Source: Alphaproteobacteria bacterium
Lineage (GTDB): Bacteria > Pseudomonadota > Alphaproteobacteria > Puniceispirillales > Puniceispirillaceae
Direction of reading: 5' to 3'
Assembly: GCA_018666135.1 (NCBI GenBank)
Contig: JABJAN010000008.1
Span: forward strand, 1 to 57,952
Length of the DNA: 57,952 bases
Part shown: positions 37,135 to 46,567 of the stretch, piece by piece
Numbering within the stretch: the stretch's first letter is position 1
Layout of the letters: each line of letters opens with the position of its first letter
Position numbers and translations under genes: made by a program
Notes under the pieces: generated by a model
Seen by the model: only the letters and a program-made list of their open reading frames with translations
What the model was told of the DNA's origin: nothing
The model's database searches: none

Positions 37135-40100
37135 AGCAGAAGCAACCACACAGATTGCCTGCAAACAGCCAGTGTATCACCAGAGAGAAAACCGTTCAAT
37201 TTACCTTTGATGGGAAAAAATATATCGGTTATGAGGGGGATAGCTTAGCCTCTGCCTTGCTTGCAAACGGCGTATCCCTAGTCGGCAGATCCTTCAAATA
37301 TCATCGTCCACGTGGCATTCTTAGCTGTGGCAGCGAAGAGCCCAATGCCCTAATTCGAGTGATACGCGCATCTTCTGCAGAGCCAAATTTAAGGGCAACA
37401 CAAATAGAAATATATGACGGTCTTATTGCTGAATCACAAAACCGATTTCCTAATCTTAAACTTGATTTTTTATCTATTAACAGTCTGTTTTCAAGTCTTT
37501 TTCCAGCTGGGTTTTATTATAAAACCTTTATGTGGCCTGCCTCTTTATGGATGTTTTATGAAAAAATCATACGGAGAGCTGCTGGACTTGGAAAAGTATC
37601 TACAACAGATAAAGACACTGACAGATATGAGCATAAATACGCCCATTGTGATGTGTTAGTAGTAGGCGCAGGTGTAGCTGGTCTGCAAGCTGCATATATT
37701 GCTGCAACTTCAGGAGCACGTGTTATCATTGCAGACGAAAACCGCCAATTTGGGGGCTGGTTGCTAACTGATAATGATTTCAATATTAATAATAAACCAG
37801 CTCTGATCTGGGCAAATAATATCATTAATAAGCTGCACTTAATGCCAAATGTAACCTGTCTTGTGCGGACCACTATATTTGCGAATATGGATGATAATTT
37901 TATCGTCATGGCTGAGAGAGTAACCGAACATCTAAGCCAGCCTGATGCGCATCTGCCAAAACAAAGATTATGGAAATTGCGCACAGCAAAAACTATTCTG
38001 GCGACTGGCGCCATTGAGCGCCCTTTAACATTCTCTGGAAATGACTTGCCAGGAATAATGCTTGCCGCAGCTATTAGAAGCTATATTCACAGATATGATG
38101 TACTGCCAGGAACGCGCGCTATTATTTTTACTAATAATGACGACGCCTATTATACAGCTCTAGCTATTCACCAGGCAGGTGGATTTATTAGATGCATTGT
38201 TGATTTAAGAGATAACCCAAAATCATTTATTATCACACAGATTCGAAATCTAGGTATTGATATTCGATTTGGGCATGCTGTTATTGCAGCTCATGGCGTG
38301 CGCCATATTGCTTCTGTTAATATCGCTAAATATGATAGTAAGGCAGCACAGCCAATATCAAATATAGATCATATAGATTGTAATCTTCTTGCCATGTCAG
38401 GCGGCCTTAACCCTGTGGTTCATCTGCATTCACAGCGAAAAGGAAACCTTATCTGGGATGAAAGGACTGCCTGCTATAGACCAGAAAACAAATCAGATGA
38501 CTGGGTGGCGATTGGCGCTGCAAATGGCACGTTTCAGCTTGCCAGAATATTATCTGAGGCAACCAAGATAGCAACATCTATAATTTCTAAACTTGCCAAA
38601 AACAACCAACGGCTAGAAATGCAACAAACACCTGAAATGCCCGTGTCAGATGAAGCAAAACAAAATTGGGCACCGCTGCCTGTCTGGTCAATAGAATCTG
38701 CGCAATCTTATATCTCTGACAAAACAGCTTTTGTTGATTTTCAAAATGACTCAACAGTGGCAGATATAAAATTAGCGGTAAGAGAAGGATATCATTCTGT
38801 TGAACATGTGAAACGCTATACCACGACTGGCATGGCGACCGACCAAGGAAAAACATCCAATATCAACGCTATTGGCATATTAGCAAATACGCTAAACAAA
38901 TCTATCACACAGACTGGCACTACTACTTTTCGTCTACCTTATACGCCGACCAGTCTTGGCGCAATTGCAGGGCGGGGTATTGGCTCATTATTCGATCCAA
39001 TTCGCACGACTAGAATGCATAGCTGGCACCACTCTAATGATGCCAAATTTGAACATGTAGGGCAATGGATGCGCGCTTGGTATTATCCTCGTGAAGGAGA
39101 AAGTTTTCAGCAGACAATTAATCGTGAAGTGCATGCTACTAGACATTATGCAGGTCTGTTGGATGCTTCTACACTTGGTAAAATAGATGTAAAAGGTCCA
39201 GACGCCGCTGAATTTCTAAACCGAGTCTATACCAATAATTTTGCAACATTACCTATTGGAAAATGCCGGTATGGACTAATGTTGAAAGAGGATGGCATGG
39301 TGTTTGATGATGGTGTTACAACCCGTCTTGCAGAAGACCATTTTTACATGACAACAACTAGCGGCGGCGCTGCTGGCGTGTTGGCGTGGCTAGAAGAACT
39401 ATTGCAAACCGAATGGTCAGATTTAAATGTCTACCTTACTTCGGTAACAGAACAATGGTCTGTTGCTTCTTTGTCTGGCCCAAATGCAAAGGCTATTCTC
39501 AAAGCCAGCATGAGTGAAGATACTGATATTACTGATGATTTTCCTTTTATGACGATGAAAGATAGCTTTATCGCTGGACTGCCTGTCCGTATTTTTAGAA
39601 TATCGTTTACAGGCGAGATGTCATTTGAACTTAACGTGCCTGCAAGATATGGGCTTGCGTTATGGTCCCACCTAATGCGAGTTGGCAAGTCGTTTAATCT
39701 AACAGCCTATGGAACTGAAGCGATGCATGTTCTTCGTGCGGAAAAAGGCTTTATTATTGTAGGTCAGGAAACAGATGGTACTGTAACGCCATATGATTTA
39801 GATATGAGTTGGATTGTCTCAAAAAAGAAAGCTGATTTTATTGGAAAACGTGCATTGGCGCGTGCTTCAATGAATGAACCTCACCGAAAACAACTAGTAG
39901 GATTAATTACAAAAGACCCAGATATGGTTATTCCTGAAGGCGCCCACGCAGTAATAGACCCAAATAAGGAATTACCTATGGCCATGCTTGGACATGTAAC
40001 ATCTTCCTATTATTCTCCAAATCTAAAGCATTCAATTGCAATGGGATTGCTAAAAGATGGTTTAAATCGCAAAGGACAAACAGTCTTTTTCCCAATGTTG

Positions 40101-40178
40101 GATGGGCAAGCGCCAATCGAAGCAAAGATTGTTGACCCCATCTTTTTTGACAAGCAAGGAGATAGGCTCCGTGGATAA
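37131..40178 (+). CDS. soxA: Sarcosine oxidase alpha subunit
   Basis: This 1015-residue subunit starts with a ferredoxin-like domain (residues about 15-85) containing VSLVGRSFKYHRPRGIL. An NAD(+)-binding Rossmann domain follows with CDVLVVGAGVAGLQAAYIAA (about 173-192). The C-terminal half is GcvT-like for tetrahydrofolate binding (HYAGLLDASTLGKIDVKGPDAAEFLNRVYTN, then RAEKGFIIVGQETDGTVTP). The length and domain order are standard. The stop overlaps the soxG start by 8 bp. Confidence 0.96.
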   Translation: MKQKQPHRLPANSQCITREKTVQFTFDGKKYIGYEGDSLASALLANGVSLVGRSFKYHRPRGILSCGSEEPNALIRVIRASSAEPNLRATQIEIYDGLIAESQNRFPNLKLDFLSINSLFSSLFPAGFYYKTFMWPASLWMFYEKIIRRAAGLGKVSTTDKDTDRYEHKYAHCDVLVVGAGVAGLQAAYIAATSGARVIIADENRQFGGWLLTDNDFNINNKPALIWANNIINKLHLMPNVTCLVRTTIFANMDDNFIVMAERVTEHLSQPDAHLPKQRLWKLRTAKTILATGAIERPLTFSGNDLPGIMLAAAIRSYIHRYDVLPGTRAIIFTNNDDAYYTALAIHQAGGFIRCIVDLRDNPKSFIITQIRNLGIDIRFGHAVIAAHGVRHIASVNIAKYDSKAAQPISNIDHIDCNLLAMSGGLNPVVHLHSQRKGNLIWDERTACYRPENKSDDWVAIGAANGTFQLARILSEATKIATSIISKLAKNNQRLEMQQTPEMPVSDEAKQNWAPLPVWSIESAQSYISDKTAFVDFQNDSTVADIKLAVREGYHSVEHVKRYTTTGMATDQGKTSNINAIGILANTLNKSITQTGTTTFRLPYTPTSLGAIAGRGIGSLFDPIRTTRMHSWHHSNDAKFEHVGQWMRAWYYPREGESFQQTINREVHATRHYAGLLDASTLGKIDVKGPDAAEFLNRVYTNNFATLPIGKCRYGLMLKEDGMVFDDGVTTRLAEDHFYMTTTSGGAAGVLAWLEELLQTEWSDLNVYLTSVTEQWSVASLSGPNAKAILKASMSEDTDITDDFPFMTMKDSFIAGLPVRIFRISFTGEMSFELNVPARYGLALWSHLMRVGKSFNLTAYGTEAMHVLRAEKGFIIVGQETDGTVTPYDLDMSWIVSKKKADFIGKRALARASMNEPHRKQLVGLITKDPDMVIPEGAHAVIDPNKELPMAMLGHVTSSYYSPNLKHSIAMGLLKDGLNRKGQTVFFPMLDGQAPIEAKIVDPIFFDKQGDRLRG

Positions 40179-40797
40179 TAAACCCTTACAAATGGGAGTT
40201 GGCAACTCTGCTTTTAGTAATAAAAAATTGCCTATAATTAAAAAACCTCAATCCTTAGATTCACCTCAGATTACATTATCTGAGATACCCCATCTAGGAA
40301 AACTCAATATTCGGTGTGCTGGGGATGACAGACAGCAAATTAGCAAGCTTACCGGGTATAATCTGGCATTACAGACAAATCAGTTAAGTAGTAAGGCAGG
40401 GCGCCATGCTATCTGTCTTGGACCAGATGAGTATCTTCTTCTTGCAGAGCAGGGAAGTGAAACTCGCCTAGAAAAAATGCTTAATTCTGACAAAATAATA
40501 AATAAAATTGCGGTTACTAATGTATCAGATGCGCTATGTGCACTCTCATTATCAGGTCTAAAAGTTCGTGAACTTCTATCAAAAGGGTGCGCAATCGACT
40601 TACACCCTGATAGCTTTGGGAGAAATAAATCTGTTCAATGTGACCTTGCCCTAGCAAATGTTATCATCGCCTGTATTGAAGCAAATGAAACAGATGAATT
40701 TTTATGCATCTGCAGAACCAGTTTTGCTGAATATGTTTTAGATTGGATGATCGATGCAGGCTATGAGTTCGGAATCATTGCACGCAGCTATGCTTAA
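40171..40797 (+). CDS. soxG: Sarcosine oxidase gamma subunit
   Basis: This 208-residue gamma subunit of sarcosine oxidase has a GcvT-related fold. The GTG start at 40171 is chosen because AAGGAG stands 9 bases before it and the overlap with soxA is only 8 bp; a longer frame from 40102 has no such signal. LGPDEYLLLAEQGSE, LSLSGLKVRELLSKGCAIDLHPDSFG and CRTSFAEYVLDWMIDAG are family stretches. It ends 41 bp before the convergent mttB-type gene. Confidence 0.93.
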   Translation: MDNKPLQMGVGNSAFSNKKLPIIKKPQSLDSPQITLSEIPHLGKLNIRCAGDDRQQISKLTGYNLALQTNQLSSKAGRHAICLGPDEYLLLAEQGSETRLEKMLNSDKIINKIAVTNVSDALCALSLSGLKVRELLSKGCAIDLHPDSFGRNKSVQCDLALANVIIACIEANETDEFLCICRTSFAEYVLDWMIDAGYEFGIIARSYA

Positions 40798-40838
40798 ATT
40801 AAATACGCGTTTGACACGGTGATTCTTAAGCTACTAAT

Positions 40839-42389
40839 TTAGTAATCAGAATCAGGCAAAACCTGTTTACGATGTTCAATAAACGCACGTAAGGCAGCAT
40901 CAATCGATGGGTCAATATCAGGTGCTTGATAGGCTTCTAACATTTGCTTTGCTTTGTTGCGTGCCCTTGCTTCTGCTTCTTGAGCACCTTCTGATGACCA
41001 TTGCTCATATGTGGTATAATCAGCCATTGAAGAGCGCCAAAACGCTGTTTCAAAATTTGCCTGTGTATGCTCAGACCCAAGAAAATGCTGTCCTGGTCCA
41101 ACTTGTCGCAATGCATCTAGCGCCATTCCATTTTCACTTACATCAATCCCAGCAACCAGACTATTCATCATGGTTAATTGATCTGCATCTAAAACAAGTT
41201 TGGCAAAATCAGATACAAGCCCACCTTCAAGCCATCCAGCTGAGTGAAGAGCAAAATTTACACCACCCATAACCGTAGGTAAAATGGTATGCGCTGATTC
41301 ATAAGCTGCCTGTGCGTCAACTGATTTTGCAGCTGTAAGTGAGCCACCTGATCTAAATGGAACACCTAGCCGTCGAGCAAGTTTTGCACAGCCATATAAT
41401 ACTTTAGCAGGCTCTGGTGTGCCAAAAGTAGGGGCACCTGTCTGCATTGAGATTGAACTGGCAAAACTACCAAAGATAACTGGAACACCTGGATTTAATA
41501 TTTGTGTTAACGCTATTCCTGACATTGCTTCTGCCAATATTTGGGTTAGCGAGCCAGCAACAGAAACAGGTGACATGGCACCAGCTAATATAAATGGAGA
41601 GATAATACATGCCTGCCCAGCACGAGCATATACCTTAAGCGCACCAAGCATGGTATCATCCCATGTCATTGGCGAATTTGCATTAATCAGCGATATTAAA
41701 ACACAATTTTGTTCAACAAATGCATCGCCAAATAAAATACGTGCCATGGCTACTGTATCTTCTGCTCTGGATGATGCTGTAACAGAACCCATAAACGGTT
41801 TATCTGAATAAACCATATGCGCATAAATCATTTCCAGATGACGCTTTGTTACAGGCAGGTCAACTGGCTCACATAAGGTTCCACCTGAATGATGCAACCC
41901 TGGCAGCATATAGACGAGTTTAACCATATCGGTGAAATCCTTGATTTCTGCATATCGTCTCTCGCCATCAAGACCTCGGACAAAAGGAGGCCCATATACA
42001 GGGGCAAAGACGGTATTATCTCCGCCTATTTCAACTGACCTTAATGGATTTCTTGCATGCTGTGTGAATTGACGCGGCGCGGTTGCAGCAAGCTGGCGTG
42101 CAAGACCCTTTGGAAATCTAACGCGAGAGCCATCCACATCACAACCAGCGCCCTGCAATAAGGTCAGAACTTCTTGGTCATCCCGAAATTCGATACCAAT
42201 CTCACTTAAGACGATATCTGCATTGGCTTCTATTAATTCTGCTGCTTCATCATGCAGAATATCTATTGGCGGAATATGACGGGTAATATAGGCCTGTAAT
42301 TCCTGTGTTGCTGACTCACGAGCCAAACGCCTTGCAGCTCTGCCGCCGCTGCTGCGCCTTGTACGCCTATCTGCCTCTTGCTGTGTCAT
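40839..42389 (-). CDS. MttB-family (non-pyrrolysine) methylamine/betaine methyltransferase
   Basis: This 516-residue TIM-barrel protein is of the trimethylamine methyltransferase family. The frame is open to the end without an internal TAG, so it lacks the pyrrolysine codon of archaeal MttB. Other non-pyrrolysine members act on glycine betaine, proline betaine or carnitine. Recognisable stretches are LSEIGIEFRDDQEVL, VYGPPFVRGLDGERRYAEIKDFTDMVKLV, LPGLHHSGGTLCEPVDLPVTKRHLEM and MNSLVAGIDVSENGMALDALRQVGPGQHFLGSEHTQANFE. Known members pass the methyl group to a corrinoid protein; none is in the window. It lies 17 bp downstream of the DMGDH-like gene in one operon, convergent with soxBDAG. Confidence 0.92.
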   Translation of the reverse strand: MTQQEADRRTRRSSGGRAARRLARESATQELQAYITRHIPPIDILHDEAAELIEANADIVLSEIGIEFRDDQEVLTLLQGAGCDVDGSRVRFPKGLARQLAATAPRQFTQHARNPLRSVEIGGDNTVFAPVYGPPFVRGLDGERRYAEIKDFTDMVKLVYMLPGLHHSGGTLCEPVDLPVTKRHLEMIYAHMVYSDKPFMGSVTASSRAEDTVAMARILFGDAFVEQNCVLISLINANSPMTWDDTMLGALKVYARAGQACIISPFILAGAMSPVSVAGSLTQILAEAMSGIALTQILNPGVPVIFGSFASSISMQTGAPTFGTPEPAKVLYGCAKLARRLGVPFRSGGSLTAAKSVDAQAAYESAHTILPTVMGGVNFALHSAGWLEGGLVSDFAKLVLDADQLTMMNSLVAGIDVSENGMALDALRQVGPGQHFLGSEHTQANFETAFWRSSMADYTTYEQWSSEGAQEAEARARNKAKQMLEAYQAPDIDPSIDAALRAFIEHRKQVLPDSDY

Positions 42390-42406
42390 AATAAATATTC
42401 CTGTAT

Positions 42407-44842
42407 TTATGCCCTTAATTTAGCATTTTCGGGATCAAATGGACTTTCTTCAATTACTTCTGCTGCGTAATTCGCACCTAAGATATCAATCTGTAGAGTT
42501 GTCCCTAGCGCTGAATATTCAGGCTCAACCATCGCCAACGCAATTGAAAAACCTACTCTAAATCCATAGCCTCCAGAAGTTGCTCTGCCAATCAGCCTTC
42601 CATCTTGATATATTGGATTCCCACCAATCGCATCTGCATCGGTTACACCGTCAACCCGAAGCGTAACAAAGCTATTATTAAACCCCTTCTGCTGCCAGGA
42701 TAATAAATTTTCTCTGCCGTGAAAATCTGGTTTCTGAAGATTAATAAACCTATCAAGTCCAGACTCAAATGCTGAATATTCAATACTCATTTCAGTGCCA
42801 ACCATTCGATATGATTTTTCAAGCCGCATCATATCCATGGCTCTAATTCCAAAGGGTTTAACTCCTAAATCCTTACCTGCAGAGAATAACGCATCAAAAA
42901 TATAATTTTGATATTCAATTGGGTGATGTAATTCCCAGCCTAACTCACCCACAAAATTCACTCGAGCAGCAATCAAGGGCGCATATCCTAGTTCTATTTT
43001 CTTTGATGTTAACCATTTAAAGGCGTCATTTGATAGGTCATTTTCTGTAAGCCGTTGCAACAACTCACGTGATTTTGGTCCAGCAACAACAAACACTCCC
43101 CTACTATTCGTAAGATCAGTAAATTGCACAGTCCCGTCGGACGGCATCTGTTTTTTTAACCAGTCATGGTCAAGCCGCTGCGCGGCACCTGCTGACACAA
43201 GATAAAAACTATCTTCTTTTTCTTTCATAATAGTGAATTCAGAATGCACGCCACCACCGATAGATAAAGAATGAGCTAATATTATTCTACCCTTATTTTT
43301 TGGAAGCTTATTAGCTATCATATGTTCCAAAAATGCTTCTGCTCCTGGTCCTGAAAGGCGGCATTTACCAAAAGCTGACATATCCAACACGCCGACATTT
43401 TCCGTCACATTTGCAACCTCATTACCAACATGATGAAACCAATCAGAGCGCCTAAATGACCAATGGTCTTCTTGTTTTATACCTTTAGGAGCAAACCAAT
43501 TAGCGCGCTCCCAGCCAAATTTTTGACCAAAAACAGCCCCCATTTCTTTTAATCTGTCATAACAAGGTGTAGTGCGCAGAGGTCTGCCAGCAGGGCGTTC
43601 CTCATCTGGAAAGTGTGTGGTGAATACATGCGCATAAGCTTCTTCATTTTTTACTTTCAAATAACTTTTTGTAGCAAAATTTCCAAACCTTCTTGGCTCA
43701 ACACCATTCATATCTATTGTTGGCTCACCTTCAACTATCCACTGCGCAAGTTCAAATCCAGCTCCTCCTGCAGCAGTGATACCAAAACTATGTCCCTCAC
43801 TTAGCCAAAAATTAGGTACATCCCATGCCGGACCAATAATAGGATTTCCATCTGGTGTATAAGCAATCGCGCCATTATATACTTTCTTCACCCCTACTTC
43901 ACCAAAGGCTGGAACTCTGTGAATAGCAGACTCAATATGCGGCATTAGCCTTTCTAGCTCTTCCTGGAATAGCTCATATTCACTATCATTATTCGGTCCG
44001 TCAGGATAGCATACTGGCGCGCCCACTTCATAGGGACCCAAAATAAAACCGCCATTTTCTTCTCTCATATACCATGCACCATCTGATTCTCTAAGCACGC
44101 CCATTTCTGGCAACCCTTGTGCTTGACGCTCTTGAATGGCTGGATGTGGCTCGGTCACAATATATTGATGCTCAACAGGGATAACAGGAATATCAAGCCC
44201 AACCATCTCCCCTGTTTTTCTAGCAAAATTACCTGTGGCAGACACAATATGTTCAGCTATTATATCCCCTTTATCTGTCTCTACTAGCCATTCTCCAGCA
44301 ATCGTTCTGGTAAGGGATAACACTGTGGTATTGCGATTTATTTCAGCACCTAAATCGCGAGCCCCCTTTGCCAATGCTTGCGTGAGGTCTGCTGGTTGAA
44401 TATAGCCATCACTTGGGTTTCGGATTGCACCAATTAGACCCTCTTTTACAGCCAATGGCCATAATTCAATTACTTGTTCTGGTGTTAATATTTCAACATC
44501 CACTCCAATGGTACGTGCAACACCGCAATATTGCATATATTCATCCATTCTGTCCTGATTAGTAGCAAGCCTTATGTTTGATACTTGTGACAAGCCTGGG
44601 TTTAAGCCAGTTTCAGCTTCTAAGTTACGATAAAGCTCAAGTGAGTTTTTATGAATTTGACCAACTGAATAGGACATATTGAAAAGTGGTAACAACCCTG
44701 CTGCATGCCATGTAGAACCTGAGGTAAGTTCCTTACGCTCAACTAACACACAATCCCCCCAGCCTTTTTTTGCCAAATGATATAACGTGCTGACTCCAAC
44801 TACACCGCCTCCAATTACCACAACACGTGCATGTGTTCTCAT
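42407..44842 (-). CDS. Dimethylglycine dehydrogenase-like FAD/folate enzyme
   Basis: This 811-residue protein has an N-terminal DAO-type FAD domain and a C-terminal GcvT-like folate domain, as in dimethylglycine and sarcosine dehydrogenases. The FAD motif is VVVIGGGVVGVSTLYHLA; SGSTWHAAGL gives His47, which aligns with the covalent FAD histidine. The folate part contains VLDMSAFGKCRLSGPGAEAFLE and LELGYAPL-type, GIRAMDMMRLEKSYRMVGTEM stretches. ATG 44842 has a strong AAGGAG; the frame continues upstream to 45043 without support. Likely substrate is dimethylglycine, inferred from the neighbouring MttB-type and sarcosine oxidase genes. Confidence 0.92.
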   Translation of the reverse strand: MRTHARVVVIGGGVVGVSTLYHLAKKGWGDCVLVERKELTSGSTWHAAGLLPLFNMSYSVGQIHKNSLELYRNLEAETGLNPGLSQVSNIRLATNQDRMDEYMQYCGVARTIGVDVEILTPEQVIELWPLAVKEGLIGAIRNPSDGYIQPADLTQALAKGARDLGAEINRNTTVLSLTRTIAGEWLVETDKGDIIAEHIVSATGNFARKTGEMVGLDIPVIPVEHQYIVTEPHPAIQERQAQGLPEMGVLRESDGAWYMREENGGFILGPYEVGAPVCYPDGPNNDSEYELFQEELERLMPHIESAIHRVPAFGEVGVKKVYNGAIAYTPDGNPIIGPAWDVPNFWLSEGHSFGITAAGGAGFELAQWIVEGEPTIDMNGVEPRRFGNFATKSYLKVKNEEAYAHVFTTHFPDEERPAGRPLRTTPCYDRLKEMGAVFGQKFGWERANWFAPKGIKQEDHWSFRRSDWFHHVGNEVANVTENVGVLDMSAFGKCRLSGPGAEAFLEHMIANKLPKNKGRIILAHSLSIGGGVHSEFTIMKEKEDSFYLVSAGAAQRLDHDWLKKQMPSDGTVQFTDLTNSRGVFVVAGPKSRELLQRLTENDLSNDAFKWLTSKKIELGYAPLIAARVNFVGELGWELHHPIEYQNYIFDALFSAGKDLGVKPFGIRAMDMMRLEKSYRMVGTEMSIEYSAFESGLDRFINLQKPDFHGRENLLSWQQKGFNNSFVTLRVDGVTDADAIGGNPIYQDGRLIGRATSGGYGFRVGFSIALAMVEPEYSALGTTLQIDILGANYAAEVIEESPFDPENAKLRA

Positions 44843-44855
44843 GTTCCGCTCCTTA

Positions 44856-44891
44856 TTATCAGCGTTATCAGCATTATCAGGCTTATTAGGG
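44856..44891. repeat. Four 9-bp repeats in the leader of the DMGDH-like gene
   Basis: The units TTATCAGCG, TTATCAGCA, TTATCAGGC and TTATTAGGG lie immediately upstream of the AAGGAG site of the minus-strand gene, so changes in unit number would alter the leader. The leader is about 160 bases if a TATAAT at 45012-45017 (minus strand) is the -10, but no good -35 accompanies it. Confidence 0.8.
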
Positions 44892-45082
44892 TGCCTACGC
44901 ATTTTAATAATGATAGAAAAACCCGGAGATATTCCTTGCCTTCTACACCTAACCAGCTTCAAGACACAGATAATCGCTTCAAAACGACCTTGAATACCAC
45001 AAATCGGGCACATTATAGGACAGACATCGCAATCCCATATCATTTAATGAAAGAAACAGAGTTATTTTGACATTAGGCTAAA

Positions 45083-45098
45083 AACCCTTTTAAGGGTT
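45083..45098 (-). terminator. Terminator overlapping the pdxH stop codon
   Basis: On the minus strand AACCCT-TAAA-AGGGTT forms a 6-bp stem with a 4-base loop, followed by TTT. The pdxH TAA (45090-45092) lies within the loop region, so the last codons are part of the terminator. Confidence 0.6.
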
Positions 45099-45737
45099 AA
45101 GGCGCGTTGCCTGCCAATGGTTGTTTTCATCTGGTTGTAATTTAAACCTGTCATGAAGTCTAAATGCACCGTCTGCCCAAAACTCGATTTCTACAGGTTT
45201 TATAATAAACCCACCCCAATGTGGTGGTCTTGGAACTGGCTTATCTGCAAATTTTTCTTCAAATTCGGCGACTTTCTTGCTCAATTCATCTCTTGTTTTG
45301 AGCGGTTGAGATTGCTCAGATGCCCAAGCGCCGATTTGACTTCCTCTTGCTCGGGTTGAGAAATATTCATCACTCTTAGATGCACTTATTTTTTCTACAT
45401 CTCCAACAATTCTTACCTGTCTGCGGAGAGTTTTCCAGTGGATACAGGCAGCTGCTTTTTTTGTTTCTAATAATTCATGTGCCTTTCTACCATTATAATT
45501 GGTAAAAAAAACAAATCCATCTGCTGACCACGCTTTCAGCAAAACAATGCGAACGGAGGGTATCCCATGAGCATTTACAGATGCGAGTGCCATGGCATCT
45601 GGATCATTGATTTCCGATGCCTGAGCATGGCTGTACCAGTCATCAAATAGCTCAAATGGGTTTTTTTCCAGCGTGTCATGATGCAAGACACCCTCTGTTA
45701 GGTCACCCTTATTTTCATTCCCATTCTTTTCGCTCAT
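45090..45737 (-). CDS. pdxH: Pyridoxamine/pyridoxine 5'-phosphate oxidase
   Basis: This 215-residue FMN enzyme makes pyridoxal 5'-phosphate, the cofactor of the aminotransferase at 12.5 kb among others. Motifs: VRIVLLKAWSADGFVFFTNYNGRKAHEL, CIHWKTLRRQVRIVGDVEK, GSQIGAWASEQSQPL, PRPPHWGGFIIKPVEIEFW and the C-terminal RLHDRF and ATRLNP. AAGGAA precedes the ATG. It is divergent from the glycine-zipper gene and upstream of the DMGDH-like gene, separated by a terminator. Confidence 0.96.
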   Translation of the reverse strand: MSEKNGNENKGDLTEGVLHHDTLEKNPFELFDDWYSHAQASEINDPDAMALASVNAHGIPSVRIVLLKAWSADGFVFFTNYNGRKAHELLETKKAAACIHWKTLRRQVRIVGDVEKISASKSDEYFSTRARGSQIGAWASEQSQPLKTRDELSKKVAEFEEKFADKPVPRPPHWGGFIIKPVEIEFWADGAFRLHDRFKLQPDENNHWQATRLNP

Positions 45738-45962
45738 GGATGAATTCCTTATTTTGGTCGATGTTGAAAATCACAAATGAATTTAGGCCTTCAACAGGAG
45801 TAAAATTTACCTAAATTTATAAAAATATTGGGCTTATCTATTTATAAAATAAATAAATAGTGTAATTTTTATTTGTTTCAATAACGCATCTCAGAATGCC
45901 TTAATATTGCCATAAAAAAATGTACTTTATAAAGATATAAAAATAAAAAAGGATAATTTCTT

Positions 45963-46514
45963 ATGCTTAATGTCAAAAATATAGGATTAGCAACTCTTAT
46001 TTTATTAGGTTCTATACCAGCCTATGCTACCTCCACAAGTGAAACCGTTTTTGGTGAAGTAATCAGCGTAATTGAGAGAACAAGAGAGATTATCAGAGAG
46101 ACTCCGGCGATTGAGCGTGTGTGTACCGACAAAGATGTGCCCGTATATAGCCGTAAAGGGCAGCCTAAAAGTGAGTTAGGATCTTTAATTATTGGCGGCA
46201 TTATTGGCTCAGCAATAGGCAACAAAATGTCTGATTCACAAGGTGCTGGCGCTGCTGGCAGTGTTGCAGGGGCCCTAATAGGCAGAGAAACAGCTAAAAA
46301 AGCAAATACAGAAAACCAAGAAATTATCGGATATAATAGAACCCAATCATGTGAAAATGTGAGAACAGTTTCACAACAAACCATTCAAGAAGTAATTGGC
46401 TATCGCATTAAGGTGAATGTTGAAGGCAAAAACATTGATATTGACTCACAAACCAAGTATCTTCCAGGGAGTATGATTACAGTTACTAAGACGGTCAATT
46501 ACGCACTTCAGTAA
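45963..46514 (+). CDS. Glycine-zipper 2TM-domain envelope protein
   Basis: This 183-residue exported protein has a signal peptide at residues 1-22 (ending AYA). The glycine-zipper segment LGSLIIGGIIGSAIGNKM...GAGAAGSVAGALIGRETAKKA (about 72-116) can insert in or span a membrane, as in SlyB/17-kDa surface antigen relatives. ERVCTDKDVPVYSRKG lies before it. Function unknown; likely outer-membrane or periplasmic structure. It stands 53 bp upstream of fabI but probably has its own promoter. Confidence 0.85.
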   Translation: MLNVKNIGLATLILLGSIPAYATSTSETVFGEVISVIERTREIIRETPAIERVCTDKDVPVYSRKGQPKSELGSLIIGGIIGSAIGNKMSDSQGAGAAGSVAGALIGRETAKKANTENQEIIGYNRTQSCENVRTVSQQTIQEVIGYRIKVNVEGKNIDIDSQTKYLPGSMITVTKTVNYALQ

Positions 46515-46567
46515 CACCGTATAAACTGTGATAAACGAGCATGAAATAAAAGGTTTGAGCATATATA

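Noticed and set aside
40839-42389. Pyrrolysine codon in the MttB homolog
   Set aside because: The frame has no internal TAG, so it is a non-pyrrolysine family member.
44843-45043. N-terminal extension of the DMGDH-like protein
   Set aside because: The extension lacks homology to the family and a good ribosome binding site, whereas ATG 44842 has AAGGAG and is followed at once by the FAD motif.
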